Positions 8,539-17,022 of a DNA stretch of 46,878 nucleotides are shown here, piece after piece. Position numbers and translations under genes: made by a program. Each line of letters starts with the position of its first letter. The first letter of the stretch is position 1. The notes beneath the pieces were generated by a model. The model was not told where the DNA came from. It ran no database searches and worked only from the letters and a program-made list of their open reading frames with translations. The stretch lies in NCBI GenBank assembly GCA_016742215.1, contig JACVCC010000007.1, positions 1 to 46,878 of the forward strand, written 5' to 3'. This DNA is from Brevundimonas sp. (GTDB taxonomy: Bacteria; Pseudomonadota; Alphaproteobacteria; Caulobacterales; Caulobacteraceae).

Positions 8539-9951
8539 TCAGCTGGACGCCGGAGCAGCGATAACCGAACGGTTGCGCTGGTTGCGGCGGTCCAGATCGT
8601 CGACGTCGTTCTGGGTGGCGCCCGAGGCGAAGACGATGTCCATCGCGCGGGTCCATTCGGCGGTGCCGGGCTGGAGCATGTCGCGGGCGCGCAGGGCGAA
8701 CTGGGTGGCCTGCTGCTGGGCGCCGAGGGCGAAATACATCTCGGCCGAAGCGAGGCGAGCTTCGCCCTCCATGCCCTTGCTTGCGTAGGCCTGGCTCAGC
8801 AGACGCCATCCCATGCTGTTGTCGCGCTCCAGCGCCGTGGCGCGTTTCAGCTGGTCGATGGCCTCGTCCAGCCTGGCCGCTTCCTGGGTCTCGATCATCG
8901 CGTGGGCGAGGTTGATGCGCAGCAGGGGAGCCATCGGCAGGATCTCGACCGAGCGCTGATGCGCCGCGATGGCGTCGCCGGGGCGGCCTTCCTCGAACAG
9001 GATCTGGCCCTTCAGTTCCCAGAAGTAGGGATTCTCGGGCTGTTCGCCGAGAAGTTCATCGACTGCGGCCAGCGCCCGGTCCGTCTGACCGTCGCGATAC
9101 CAGGCGATGGCTCGCGCGTAGCGGGCGGGCAGCGCGGTATCCGTCTCCGGATAGGTGCGCAACGTCGTGTTCGGTGCGTCGAGGAAGGCATGGATCTTGG
9201 CGCGGATCAGGGCGTGCTGGGCCATCCGCTCCGGGCTGTCGGCCTTGCCATAGTTCGATTGCTCACTGACCAGCCGACGCAGGTTCTCGATCCGGGCCGA
9301 GGACAGCGGGTGGCTGCGGAAATACGGATAGCGGCGGGCGTCCGAGAAGACTTCCTGCGAGCGGAAGTTCTCGAAGAAGGTCAGCAGGCCACGGCCGGAT
9401 TCGCCGGCGCGTTCCAGCGCTCTGGCGCCTGTGCTGTCGGCCTCGCCTTCCTGGTGGCTCATGTAACGCAGGGCGCTGAGGGTGCCGAAATACTGGCTGT
9501 TGCCCAGCAGGACGGCGCCGGCGTCCGGGGCGCCGGCGGCGATGGCCAGGGCGCCCAGCGCCATGGTCATCAGCATCGGCTGCATGCCCGCGCCCTGTGC
9601 GCCGTCGCGCAGGGTGTGGCGGTTCTTGATGTGGGCGCCCTCGTGCGCGATCACGCCCAGCAGCTCGTTCGGGTTGCGCGTACGCAGGATCAGGCCGGTG
9701 TTCAGGCCCATGATCCGGCCGCGGGTCGCGAAGGCGTTCAGGTCCGCCTCGTTGATCAGCAGGATCTCGACCTCATCCGGTTCGAGCCCCATGGCCGTGA
9801 AGACCGGCGCCGACCAGTCGTGAATGATCGTCTCGATCTCGGTGTCGCGGATGGCGCTCTGGGCCGAGGCGGGAGAGGCGGCCGTCAGCGCGAGACTGAC
9901 GGCTGTCGCGGCGCCAAGCAGGCGGGCGGCGTTTCGAGACAGCCAGTTCAT
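8539..9951 (-). CDS. Periplasmic M48-family metalloprotease with TPR tail (BepA-like)
   Basis: A 470-residue secreted zinc peptidase. The start at 9951 has GAGGAG upstream and yields the signal peptide MNWLSRNAARLLGAATAVSLALTAASPASA. The M48 catalytic motif HEGAH lies near residues 100-104 in GVIAHEGAHIKNRH. A glutamate at about 160 in SHQEGEADSTGARAL is the probable third zinc ligand. Residues from about 290 form TPR repeats. The architecture matches BepA/YfgC proteins, which degrade or assist stalled outer-membrane proteins such as LptD. That link is suggestive, since lpt genes lie about 7 kb away, but it is inference. It is followed by a DsbA-like gene. Confidence 0.9.
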   Translation of the reverse strand: MNWLSRNAARLLGAATAVSLALTAASPASAQSAIRDTEIETIIHDWSAPVFTAMGLEPDEVEILLINEADLNAFATRGRIMGLNTGLILRTRNPNELLGVIAHEGAHIKNRHTLRDGAQGAGMQPMLMTMALGALAIAAGAPDAGAVLLGNSQYFGTLSALRYMSHQEGEADSTGARALERAGESGRGLLTFFENFRSQEVFSDARRYPYFRSHPLSSARIENLRRLVSEQSNYGKADSPERMAQHALIRAKIHAFLDAPNTTLRTYPETDTALPARYARAIAWYRDGQTDRALAAVDELLGEQPENPYFWELKGQILFEEGRPGDAIAAHQRSVEILPMAPLLRINLAHAMIETQEAARLDEAIDQLKRATALERDNSMGWRLLSQAYASKGMEGEARLASAEMYFALGAQQQATQFALRARDMLQPGTAEWTRAMDIVFASGATQNDVDDLDRRNQRNRSVIAAPASS

Positions 9952-10015
9952 GACGAACTCCTCAACCCCGGACGCCCCCCGTCCTTGCCGATCCTCACAA
10001 TCTAATCGCGGCCTT

Positions 10016-12646
10016 TCAGCGGCGCCACCACCCCCGCTTGGGCTTTTCGGGCGGTGCGACGATCTGGTTCGGATCGTCGGCGATGATCGCGGCGACATCC
10101 ACCTCGGGTTCCGGGGCGACGACGGCTTCGACCACCCTGGCCGGCTTCGGCTTCGGCTCCGGAGCCGGGGCAGGTTCAGGCTCGGCCTCGACGGAAGGGG
10201 CCACGTCGAGGACGGCGGGCTGGCCGCCTTCATCGATCTCGTTCGGCTCGACCGTCGAAACGGCGGCTTCATCGGAGGCCGGAGTGGCCGAGGCGGACGC
10301 CTTCCGACGGACGCGACGACGCTTGGGTTCCTCGATCACGGCAGGGGCGGCCTCGACGGCCTCGTCCTCGACGATCACGGCCATCGGCGTGTCGGGCGAG
10401 CCGTCCGGCGGCATGCCTTCGTTGGTGGCGCGGGTTTCGACCTTGACCTCGTGGGTCAGGCCGGCGTCCGAACCCCGATCCCGGCCACGGCCGCGACCGC
10501 GACGACGGCGCGAGCGGCCATTGCGCTCACCGCCCGGTTCGCCCTCGGGGCGTTCGCCGACGACCTCGTCGACATCGCTGTCAGAGGTGGCTGCGGAGGC
10601 TTCGGCGCGCGGGGCGCGTTCCGGGTTGATCGGGTCGAACCAGACGTAGGGATCGTCCAGCGACGGCGTGCGGCCACGGACCCAGAAGAAGGCGTCGCGA
10701 TCACCGCCGTCCTCACGGACCCGGCGCCCGCCGCGACGACCGCGGCGACGGCGGCGGCCGCCCTCGCTGTCGTCCTCGTCGTCCGAGGCGGCCTCGACCG
10801 GGCTTTCTTCGTCGCGACGCCCGCCGCGACGGCGGCGACGGCCACGCCCGCGGCCTTCGCCGTCGTGACGTTCCGAGCGCTCGCGAGCCTCGTCGTCGTC
10901 GGTGTCCTCGCGGTCCAGATCATCGGCGTCCTCGTCGTCGATGATTTCGTCGTCTTCTTCCTCGTCCTCATCGGCGAAGGCGCTGTCGTCGAAGTCGTCC
11001 TCGAGGTCGACGAAGGTCTCCACGCCTTCCGGCGGGGTGAAGTCCTCGTTGGTCTCGGTGCGCTCGATGGTGCTTTCGCCCTGGCCGAGGGTGTCGTCGA
11101 TCAGGATGACGACGTTCAGACCGCGCTGGATCAGCAGGCTCTGCAGATAGTCGCGTTTGTGGTTCAGGATGTAGAGGGCGACCGCGGTGCAGACGCGCAG
11201 GTTCACCGAGCCCGCGCCGTTCTTGCCGGCCTCGATGTCGACGGCGCGCAGGGTCATCAGCGCGGCGCTCTCGGCCGAACGAACGCGACCGGCGCCCTGA
11301 CAGTGCGGGCACACCTCGGTAGCGCCCTCGATCACGCCGAGACGGCGGCGCTGACGGCTGATTTCCATCAGGCCGAAGCCTGAGATGCGGCCCATCTGGA
11401 TGCGGGCGCGATCCTTGGCCAGCGCGTCTTTCAGCGCTTTCTCGACGGCGCGGTTGTTCTTCGACTCCTCCATGTCGATGAAGTCGATGACGATCAGGCC
11501 GGCGAGGTCGCGCAGGCGCAGCTGGCGGGCGGCCTCGACGGCCGCTTCCATATTCGTCTTGAAGGCGGTGGCCTCGACGTTCCGCTCCTTGGTGGCGCGG
11601 CCCGAGTTGACGTCGATGGCGACCAGCGCCTCGGTCTGGTTGATCACCAGATAGCCGCCAGACTTCAGGGCGACGGTCGGCTGGTGGATCTGGCTGAGGG
11701 TTTCCTCGATGCCGTTCGAGGCGAACAGCGGGCGGGCGCCCTGGTAGAGGTGCACCTTTTTCGACTGCGAGGGCATCAGCACCCGCATGAAGTCGCGCGC
11801 TTCCTTGAAGCCTTGCACACCCTCGACCTGGATGCCGTCGAAGTCCTTGTCGAACATGTCGCGGACGGCGCGGCGGACGAGGTTTTCCTCCTCATAGATC
11901 ATCGCCGGCGCGTTGGAGCGCAGGGTGGTCTCGCGGATCGTTTCCCAAAGGCGCAGCAGATATTCGTAGTCGCGCTTGATCTCCGCCTTGGTGCGCTTGG
12001 CGCCCGCGGTGCGGATGATCAGGCCCATGCCGTGCGGGACGTCCAGGGAGGCCGCCGCAGCCTTCAGGCGCTTGCGGTCCGAGGTGTTGGTGATCTTGCG
12101 CGAGATGCCGCCGCCCTTGCCGGTGTTCGGCATCAGGACACAGTAGCGGCCGGCCAGCGACAGCCAGGTGGTCAGGGCCGCGCCCTTGCCGCCGCGCTCG
12201 TCCTTGACGACCTGAACCAGCAGGATCTGGCGGCGCTTGATGACGTCCTGGATCTTGTAGCGGCGCATCAGGCGGCGCTTCAGGCGCTCCTCGTCGGCGA
12301 GACCGCCCTCGTGGTCGCCGTCATCGCTTTCGCGGCCCAGATCGTCGTGATCATCGTCGTCCGACTGCGCTTCGGCCATGATGGCTTCGCGGTCGGCGAC
12401 CGGGATCTGGTAGTAGTCCGGGTGGATCTCGTTGAAGGCGAGGAAGCCGTGCCGGTTGCCGCCGTACTCGACGAAGGCCGCCTGCAGGCTGGGCTCTACG
12501 CGGGTGACCTTGGCGAGGTAGATGTTTCCGCGAAGCTGGCGCTTCGCGCGGGATTCAAAGTCGAATTCCTCGACTTGACGGCCCTCGACGATCGCGACGC
12601 GGGTTTCTTCCGCGTGCGCCGCGTCGATCAACATGGTCTTTGACAT
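10016..12646 (-). CDS. rne: Ribonuclease E/G
   Basis: Endoribonuclease of the RNA degradosome. It is 876 residues from the ATG at 12646; a TTG one codon earlier is less likely. The N-terminal S1 domain (about 35-130) is interrupted by an acidic insert (SDDDDHDDLG), as in other alphaproteobacteria. The DNase I-like catalytic part contains AIDVNSG (about 341) and VIDFIDMEE (about 387), which carry the two magnesium-binding Asp residues. The Zn-link is CPHC near 444. The C-terminal half is acidic and Arg-rich, a disordered scaffold with RRRRGRRGGRR-type tracts. The last residues, KPKRGWWRR, match the GWW micro-domain that binds PNPase in Caulobacter. RNase E usually controls its own mRNA, and a 461-bp leader region is present. 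Confidence 0.95.
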   Translation of the reverse strand: MSKTMLIDAAHAEETRVAIVEGRQVEEFDFESRAKRQLRGNIYLAKVTRVEPSLQAAFVEYGGNRHGFLAFNEIHPDYYQIPVADREAIMAEAQSDDDDHDDLGRESDDGDHEGGLADEERLKRRLMRRYKIQDVIKRRQILLVQVVKDERGGKGAALTTWLSLAGRYCVLMPNTGKGGGISRKITNTSDRKRLKAAAASLDVPHGMGLIIRTAGAKRTKAEIKRDYEYLLRLWETIRETTLRSNAPAMIYEEENLVRRAVRDMFDKDFDGIQVEGVQGFKEARDFMRVLMPSQSKKVHLYQGARPLFASNGIEETLSQIHQPTVALKSGGYLVINQTEALVAIDVNSGRATKERNVEATAFKTNMEAAVEAARQLRLRDLAGLIVIDFIDMEESKNNRAVEKALKDALAKDRARIQMGRISGFGLMEISRQRRRLGVIEGATEVCPHCQGAGRVRSAESAALMTLRAVDIEAGKNGAGSVNLRVCTAVALYILNHKRDYLQSLLIQRGLNVVILIDDTLGQGESTIERTETNEDFTPPEGVETFVDLEDDFDDSAFADEDEEEDDEIIDDEDADDLDREDTDDDEARERSERHDGEGRGRGRRRRRGGRRDEESPVEAASDDEDDSEGGRRRRRGRRGGRRVREDGGDRDAFFWVRGRTPSLDDPYVWFDPINPERAPRAEASAATSDSDVDEVVGERPEGEPGGERNGRSRRRRGRGRGRDRGSDAGLTHEVKVETRATNEGMPPDGSPDTPMAVIVEDEAVEAAPAVIEEPKRRRVRRKASASATPASDEAAVSTVEPNEIDEGGQPAVLDVAPSVEAEPEPAPAPEPKPKPARVVEAVVAPEPEVDVAAIIADDPNQIVAPPEKPKRGWWRR

Positions 12647-13107
12647 CAAAAGTCTCTCTCTGGCGCGCTCTGGCCGGGCCGGTCAGCGCGAAGCTGACGG
12701 GCGGGGCGGCTCGCCGTGCAATGTGGAGGGGGGCGTCAGGCGCGATCCCGCCGTCGCGACGACCTGCGTCGCGATCGATCGGCGTCCATGCGGACGACAG
12801 GGAAAGGCCGGGGGTCACGCCCATTCGGTTCAGTCGGTCTCTGGGCCAGCCCGCGCCTGAGAAGGCGGCGTCACGGGCCCGTCTCTCCGGATCGTCGACC
12901 CTTCGGCCGGCCGATCCTCGGATCAGTGAAAGCAGCGCCGCGAGGAGTGCGCGTCCCGGTTCCCGGCAGGCGGGAGGGCGCGATCGTTTCGCGAGCGCAA
13001 CAAACATAGCTGTCGAGTTCGTGAATTAAAAGCCGCGTCCGCCTTAACCCGTTGTCGACCCTAATCGGCCATGCTGCGCCCAACCATAAGGTGGGTGTTC
13101 CGTCAGA
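12647..13107 (-). promoter_or_regulatory. Divergent control region: rne leader and amidase promoter region
   Basis: This 461-bp gap separates the divergent rne and amiC-like genes and holds no convincing ORF. On the rne side there is a perfect hairpin at 12754-12774 (eight-base-pair stem TCGCGACG/CGTCGCGA with loop ACCTG), about 110 nt before the start codon. In E. coli, hairpins in the rne 5' leader mediate autoregulation; a similar role here is inference. A possible rne -10 element, GCTATGTT, lies near 13005-13012 on the minus strand. Near amiC, TTGTCG at 13052-13057 could be a -35 element, but no good -10 was found. The AT-richer stretch 13000-13035 is the most promoter-like part. Confidence 0.4.
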
Positions 13108-14325
13108 ATGAGCGGATTTGTGCGTAATCGACTGTCGCATTGGCGGGCTCGCGAGTGGGCGATGACGGCTGTGGCCTTCGTCGTCTTCTGCGTCGCCGTG
13201 CTCGTCGCCGGCCGCGGGCTGGCCTCCGGAGCGATGGGCGAGGTGATGCGGGTCCGTTTCGGTGGCGACGCCGAGCGCACCCGGGTGGTGGTCGATCTGG
13301 ACCGGACCTCGCGCGGACAGGTGATCCAGTCCGGCGACGACGGCCGGGTGGTGCTGGCGCTGTCGGGCGTCCAGCCGCCGCGCGGCATGTCGGGGCAGGG
13401 GCTGGGCCTGGTGCGCGGATACCGCGTGGCCGGTTCGGGCGCCGCGGCCCGGGTCGAGCTGGACCTGGCCTCCAGCGCCGAGATCGAACGCCGCTTCATC
13501 CTGCCGCCGGGCGACGGCGTCACCCACTACCGCTATGTCGTGGACCTGAAAGCCACCGGCCGCGCCCCGACTGCACGTCCCGCCGACCGGCGCGCCGCGC
13601 CGCGTCCGGTCGAGCGCCCGCTGGTGGTGATCGACGCCGGCCACGGCGGCCGCGACCCGGGCGCCCGCGGCGCCCACGTCAACGAAAGCGAGATCACCCT
13701 GGCGGCGGCGCTGGCGCTGAAGCAGGAGCTGGAGCGCTCGGGGCGCTATCGCGTGCGCCTGATCCGCGACAGCAACGTCTATGTCGACCTGTACCGTCGC
13801 GTGGCGATCGCCCGTCAGGCGGACGCAGACCTGTTCATTTCCCTGCACGCCGACGCCGGGGCCGATCCGGCCACGCGCGGGGCCTCGGTCTACACCCTGT
13901 CCGAGCAGGGCGCCGGTCGGGCGGTGCGGGAGTTCACGCGTGGCGACAACTGGCATCGCAACCTGAACCTGCCGGGCCGCGACGCCTCGGTGGACCGCAT
14001 CCTGCTGGATATGACGCAGCGCGCGACCCAGAACCGCTCGGCCGTGCTGGCCCGGACCCTGCTGACCGAGCTGGAAGGCTCGAACCATCCGATGCTGCGT
14101 CGCAGCCACCGCGACGCCGGCCTGGCCGTGCTGCTGGCCCCTGATGTTCCGGCCGTTCTGCTGGAGATGGGCTTCATCACCAATCCCGAGGACGAGCGCC
14201 TGCTCAACGACGCTCGCCAGCGCCGCCGCCTGATGCGCGCCGTCGCCGAGGGCATCGACCGCTATTTCGAGGCGCCCAACGGCGTGGTGCAGATGGCGGA
14301 CTCCGGCGCGGCCGGGCGGCCGTAG
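13108..14325 (+). CDS. N-acetylmuramoyl-L-alanine amidase (AmiC type)
   Basis: Periplasmic zinc amidase that cleaves the bond between MurNAc and L-Ala of peptidoglycan, usually for daughter-cell separation. It is 405 residues. A membrane or signal segment lies at about 18-42 (MTAVAFVVFCVAVLVAG). An AMIN domain (about 47-155) normally targets the enzyme to the septum. The Amidase_3 catalytic domain covers about 172-395. Zinc and catalytic residues are visible: His in IDAGHGGRDPG (about 178), Glu in NESEIT (about 194), His in SLHADAG (about 247) and Glu in LLEMGFITN (about 353). It converges with the lytic transglycosylase gene, leaving 39 bp between the stops. The specific symbol is left open because AmiA, AmiB and AmiC are alike. 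Confidence 0.93.
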   Translation: MSGFVRNRLSHWRAREWAMTAVAFVVFCVAVLVAGRGLASGAMGEVMRVRFGGDAERTRVVVDLDRTSRGQVIQSGDDGRVVLALSGVQPPRGMSGQGLGLVRGYRVAGSGAAARVELDLASSAEIERRFILPPGDGVTHYRYVVDLKATGRAPTARPADRRAAPRPVERPLVVIDAGHGGRDPGARGAHVNESEITLAAALALKQELERSGRYRVRLIRDSNVYVDLYRRVAIARQADADLFISLHADAGADPATRGASVYTLSEQGAGRAVREFTRGDNWHRNLNLPGRDASVDRILLDMTQRATQNRSAVLARTLLTELEGSNHPMLRRSHRDAGLAVLLAPDVPAVLLEMGFITNPEDERLLNDARQRRRLMRAVAEGIDRYFEAPNGVVQMADSGAAGRP

Positions 14326-14364
14326 CCTTCAGACCCCTCCGTCTCGGCGACCAAGTAGGGGAGG

Positions 14365-15642
14365 CTAGCCGCCCCGACGGATCAGTTCGTTGGCCAGATC
14401 GGCCGTCAGATAACCGTCGGCGAGGCGGTTGTTGGCGATCTGCCAGCGGCGCAGGGCGGCGCGGGTGTTGGCGCCGACGACGCCGTCGATGCCCTGGGTG
14501 TCGAAGCCCAGCGCCGTCAGGGCGCGCTGGGCGCCGATGCGTTGTTCGCGGGACAGGGGGGCGTCGTTGGGCCAGGTCGCCGTCAGGGCCGGCTTGCCCT
14601 GGATGCCGTCGGCGGTCAGGCCGATGGCCAGCGCATAGCTGACGGAGTTGTTATAGGCGCGGATGACGTAGTGGTTCGGCAGGGCCAGGAAGGCCGGACC
14701 GCGCGCGCCCTGCGGCAACAGGATGGTCGCGTTCTCCATGGCCTCGGCGTCGTTGGGCGAGCCGCCGCTGGCCAGTCGCACGCCCTTGCCGGACCAGTAG
14801 CGCCAGTTGTGGCGCGGGCCCTCGGCCTCGGCATAGTCGAAGCCGGAGGGAAGGACGACCTCGTAGCCCCAGGTCTGGCCGCGCTTCCAGCCGGCCTGGG
14901 CCAGCAGGTTGGCGGCCGAGGCGAGGGCGTCGGCGTCCGAGCCCCAGATGTCGACGTGGCCATCGCCGTTCTGGTCCACGCCGAGGCGCAGATAGTTGTC
15001 CGGCATGAACTGGGTCTGGCCCATGGCGCCGGCCCAGCTGCCCTTCAGGCCCGCCCGGTCGCGGCGACCGTCGACAACGATGTCGAGCGCGTTCTTCAGC
15101 TGGCCCTCGGCCCAGTCGCGGCGGCGGCCGTCGTAGGCTAGCGTGGCCAGGGAGCGGATGACGTCGTTGTCGCCCTGGACCTGGCCGAACGAGCTCTCCT
15201 GCGCCCAGATGCCGACGAGAATCTCGGACGGGACGCCGTAGCGCTGCACGACCTCCCACGGCACGCGATCGGTGCGCTGGCGAGCCTGGGCGATGCGGGT
15301 GGCGGTGACGGCGTTCTGGATATAGGCGCCGGCGGGGCGGCTGAACTCGGGCTGGTTACGATCCAGACGGATGACGGTGGGGTCCGGCGTCAGCCCGGCC
15401 AGCTCGCGTTCGTATTGCGCCCGGCGCGCGCCGCCGTGGCGGTTCAGGAAGCCCTGCTTCCAGCCGTCGAAGCCGGCCTGGTCCGGCACGCCGGGCGGGG
15501 CGGTAGGGGGCGCCGGCGGAGGCGTGACCGGCTGCTGCGGCGCAGGCTCCGGCGCGGTCGGGGTCACCGGCGGGGGCTCGGGCAGCATCGGCGCGCAGGC
15601 GGCGACGGTTCCGATCAGAAGGAGGCGGAGGCTTATACGCAT
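14365..15642 (-). CDS. Lytic murein transglycosylase, MltB family, lipoprotein
   Basis: Enzyme that cleaves peptidoglycan glycan strands to 1,6-anhydro-MurNAc ends. It is 425 residues from the ATG at 15642; an in-frame TTG two codons upstream is possible. The signal peptide MRISLRLLLIGTVAAC has lipobox VAAC, followed by a Pro-rich linker (about 17-50). The SLT-type domain (about 55-350) has the catalytic Glu in WAQESSFG (about 150) and the family motif GAMGQTQFMPDNY (about 204-216). A C-terminal peptidoglycan-binding domain (about 365-422) contains LGFDTQGIDGVVGANTRAAL. The pairing with an amidase suggests a cell-wall remodelling locus. Confidence 0.93.
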   Translation of the reverse strand: MRISLRLLLIGTVAACAPMLPEPPPVTPTAPEPAPQQPVTPPPAPPTAPPGVPDQAGFDGWKQGFLNRHGGARRAQYERELAGLTPDPTVIRLDRNQPEFSRPAGAYIQNAVTATRIAQARQRTDRVPWEVVQRYGVPSEILVGIWAQESSFGQVQGDNDVIRSLATLAYDGRRRDWAEGQLKNALDIVVDGRRDRAGLKGSWAGAMGQTQFMPDNYLRLGVDQNGDGHVDIWGSDADALASAANLLAQAGWKRGQTWGYEVVLPSGFDYAEAEGPRHNWRYWSGKGVRLASGGSPNDAEAMENATILLPQGARGPAFLALPNHYVIRAYNNSVSYALAIGLTADGIQGKPALTATWPNDAPLSREQRIGAQRALTALGFDTQGIDGVVGANTRAALRRWQIANNRLADGYLTADLANELIRRGG

Positions 15643-16047
15643 GATCAAGAGTCTAGTGTCCCCGACGACGGTCGCGTCATAACAAGTGCGCGAGTCCATT
15701 CGTCGCCATAAAGCGCCCCAATGGAGAAAGCGTTGCCTTACGGCTCCCCAAACAGGGCGATTAACCCTCTTTGTTGTTGGCATGGAGAAGGCTAGGGGCG
15801 TACCACGTGGCGTCCCTGATCGCGGCCTGGTGGCGGAGGGGCTACGCGTCGGCGGTGCAACGCCGAAGACCCTCCGTTCAACTCGGAGGCCAGGCCTCCA
15901 TTCTCTTTCTTTAGTACGCTAACGCTCGCCGCGCGGCGGCTCGCTGCTTGAGCGCGGGTAGGGGACCTCTTGTAGAGCCCGCTTTCGACCCATTGCGGAC
16001 GTTCAGCCGGGTTTGCGGAAGGGCGCCAGCTCCCGTAGCCTCTGACG
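15643..16047 (+). other. Gene-poor interval with a tRNA-like sequence
   Basis: This 405-bp stretch has no convincing protein gene. It holds the tRNA-Cys-like sequence at 15824-15900, annotated separately. Upstream, TTGTTG at 15771-15776 and TAGGGG at 15793-15798 (spacing 16) could form a weak promoter for it. Downstream, a pyrimidine-rich run (TTCTCTTTCTTT, 15901-15912) is followed by the GC palindrome CGCCGCGCGGCG, which has no U-tract. Base composition is less GC-rich than in the flanking genes. Confidence 0.4.
15824..15900 (+). tRNA. Atypical tRNA-Cys-like sequence (anticodon GCA), possibly a variant or pseudo-tRNA
   Basis: The 77-nt sequence folds as a cloverleaf. The acceptor stem GGCCTGG/CCAGGCC (15824-15830 with 15890-15896) has 7 pairs. 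The D-stem is GCG/CGC with loop GAGGGGCTA. The anticodon arm TCGGCG/CGCCGA (15849-15866) has 6 pairs around GTGCAA. The T-arm CCTCCG/CGGAGG has 6 pairs around TTCAACT. Discriminator T and an encoded CCA end at 15900. GCA (15857-15859) after T33, and the T discriminator, are tRNA-Cys features. It is three nucleotides too long: the anticodon arm has one extra base (6-nt loop, or 8-nt with a 5-bp stem), and the acceptor plus T branch is 13 bp instead of 12. All stems pair perfectly, which argues against simple decay. It may be a real but unusual tRNA, a tRNA-like RNA, or a relic. Confidence 0.5.
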
Positions 16048-16335
16048 GTGAGCGATACGCCTGCGAGACATAGTCATTGGGTTCAGTTCCTCACCCTAAT
16101 GGGCAAGGTCATCCTAATGTCATGGCCTATTGGACTCCTGCTCCTGGCGCTGAATCCTCTCTTCGTTCTGGGCGAAAACGCTTTTACGTCGAATGGCACG
16201 TGGGTCGGGGTCTCTTCCTCATTGGCCACTGCCGCAAAGCTTTGGGGCCTGTTCGTGTTCGTGCTGATGATCACTGCGGGATGGACCTTTTGGTCGGGAG
16301 TTCGGGCCAGCCGCGGTGAAACGAAGGTCCGCTAA
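16048..16335 (+). CDS. Hypothetical small membrane protein
   Basis: Possible 95-residue protein starting at a GTG (MSDTPARHSHWVQFLTLMGK), with an internal ATG at codon 18 as alternative. Two hydrophobic segments (about 19-42 and 62-84) with a short polar loop suggest a two-pass inner-membrane protein; the C-terminus is basic. I recognise no family. GC content is visibly lower than in neighbouring genes, and codon use lacks the strong third-position G/C bias of the window, which points to acquired DNA or a spurious ORF. No good Shine-Dalgarno precedes the GTG. It lies between the tRNA-like sequence and rpmJ. Confidence 0.45.
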   Translation: MSDTPARHSHWVQFLTLMGKVILMSWPIGLLLLALNPLFVLGENAFTSNGTWVGVSSSLATAAKLWGLFVFVLMITAGWTFWSGVRASRGETKVR

Positions 16336-16480
16336 CCAGCCATAGGCGACATCGGCGGCAGGCCATTCTGCAGAAGTTCGACGCCCCCGTTGACCTTCCA
16401 ACGACTCCTCTCTATACGCACCGCTCCGCCGCAGGCTCGTCCCGCGGCTTTCTTATTTTGTTTGCCTCAGGACGACGACC

Positions 16481-16606
16481 ATGAAGGTCCGCAGCTCGCT
16501 CAAGTCGCTCAAGGGTCGCCACCGCGACTGTAAAGTCGTGCGCCGCAAGGGCATCGTGTACGTGATCAACAAGACCGACCCGCGCTTCAAGGCCAAGCAA
16601 GGCTAA
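16481..16606 (+). CDS. rpmJ: 50S ribosomal protein L36
   Basis: Small basic protein of the large ribosomal subunit, 41 residues, beginning [20 protein letters not shown] and ending RFKAKQG. This is the longer L36 form that lacks the full set of zinc-binding Cys residues: a single Cys is seen. That form is the usual one in alphaproteobacteria, where rpmJ stands apart from the main ribosomal clusters. AGGACGACGACC precedes the ATG. A strong intrinsic terminator begins 43 bp after the stop, so it is probably monocistronic. Confidence 0.95.
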   Translation: MKVRSSLKSLKGRHRDCKVVRRKGIVYVINKTDPRFKAKQG

Positions 16607-16648
16607 GAAGGGCTCGCGCCGGGATCGGCGCGGTCTTGAAATGAACAG

Positions 16649-16675
16649 GGCTGCGGACTTGTCCGCAGCCTTTTT
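16649..16675 (+). terminator. Rho-independent terminator of rpmJ
   Basis: A perfect ten-base-pair stem (GGCTGCGGAC with GTCCGCAGCC), drawn with a TT centre and probably opening to a four-base loop, is followed directly by TTTTT. It lies 43 bp downstream of rpmJ and 70 bp before gapR, so it separates the two transcripts. Confidence 0.9.
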
Positions 16676-16744
16676 CGCGTCCGGCGTTGAGTCGGCCGCA
16701 AGGGCGTGGTTAGCGTCCCGCCTGATTTAATGGAGTTCCCCCCC

Positions 16745-17020
16745 ATGGCCGATGACGCCGCCTTCGACTCGTCGCCCGACGTCCTGACCGCCACGGCGCA
16801 GGGCCGGCTGCGCAGCATCATCGAGCGTCTGGAGCGCCTCGAGGAGGACAAGCAGGCCGTCATGACCGACATGAAGGAGGTCTTCGCCGAGGCCAAGGGC
16901 GAGGGCTACGACGTCAAGACGCTGCGCAAGGTCATCCGCATCCGCAAGCAGGACAAGGCCAAGCGGCAGGAGGAGGAGGCGATCCTCGACCTGTACCTGT
17001 CGGCGCTCGGCGAGGTCTGA
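16745..17020 (+). CDS. gapR: Nucleoid-associated protein GapR (DUF2312)
   Basis: A 91-residue coiled-coil DNA-binding protein. In Caulobacter, GapR binds AT-rich, overtwisted DNA ahead of moving polymerases and helps topoisomerases during replication. Family hallmarks are IIERLERLEEDKQAVMTDMK (about 21-40), VFAEAKGEGYDVKTLRKVIR (about 42-61) and RKQDKAKRQEEEAILDLYL near the end. The start at ATG 16745 (MADDAAFDSS) is preferred because it gives the known length; in-frame GTG (16706) and ATG (16730) lie upstream. A GGAG lies eight bases before this start. The stop overlaps the possible start of the next ORF. Confidence 0.93.
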   Translation: MADDAAFDSSPDVLTATAQGRLRSIIERLERLEEDKQAVMTDMKEVFAEAKGEGYDVKTLRKVIRIRKQDKAKRQEEEAILDLYLSALGEV

Positions 17021-17022
17021 GC

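Noticed and set aside
15824..15900. Selenocysteine tRNA or the end of a tmRNA
   Set aside because: The D-stem has only three pairs, there is no long variable arm and the anticodon reads GCA, which does not fit tRNA-Sec. The sequence is a complete short cloverleaf with no tag-encoding region, which does not fit tmRNA.
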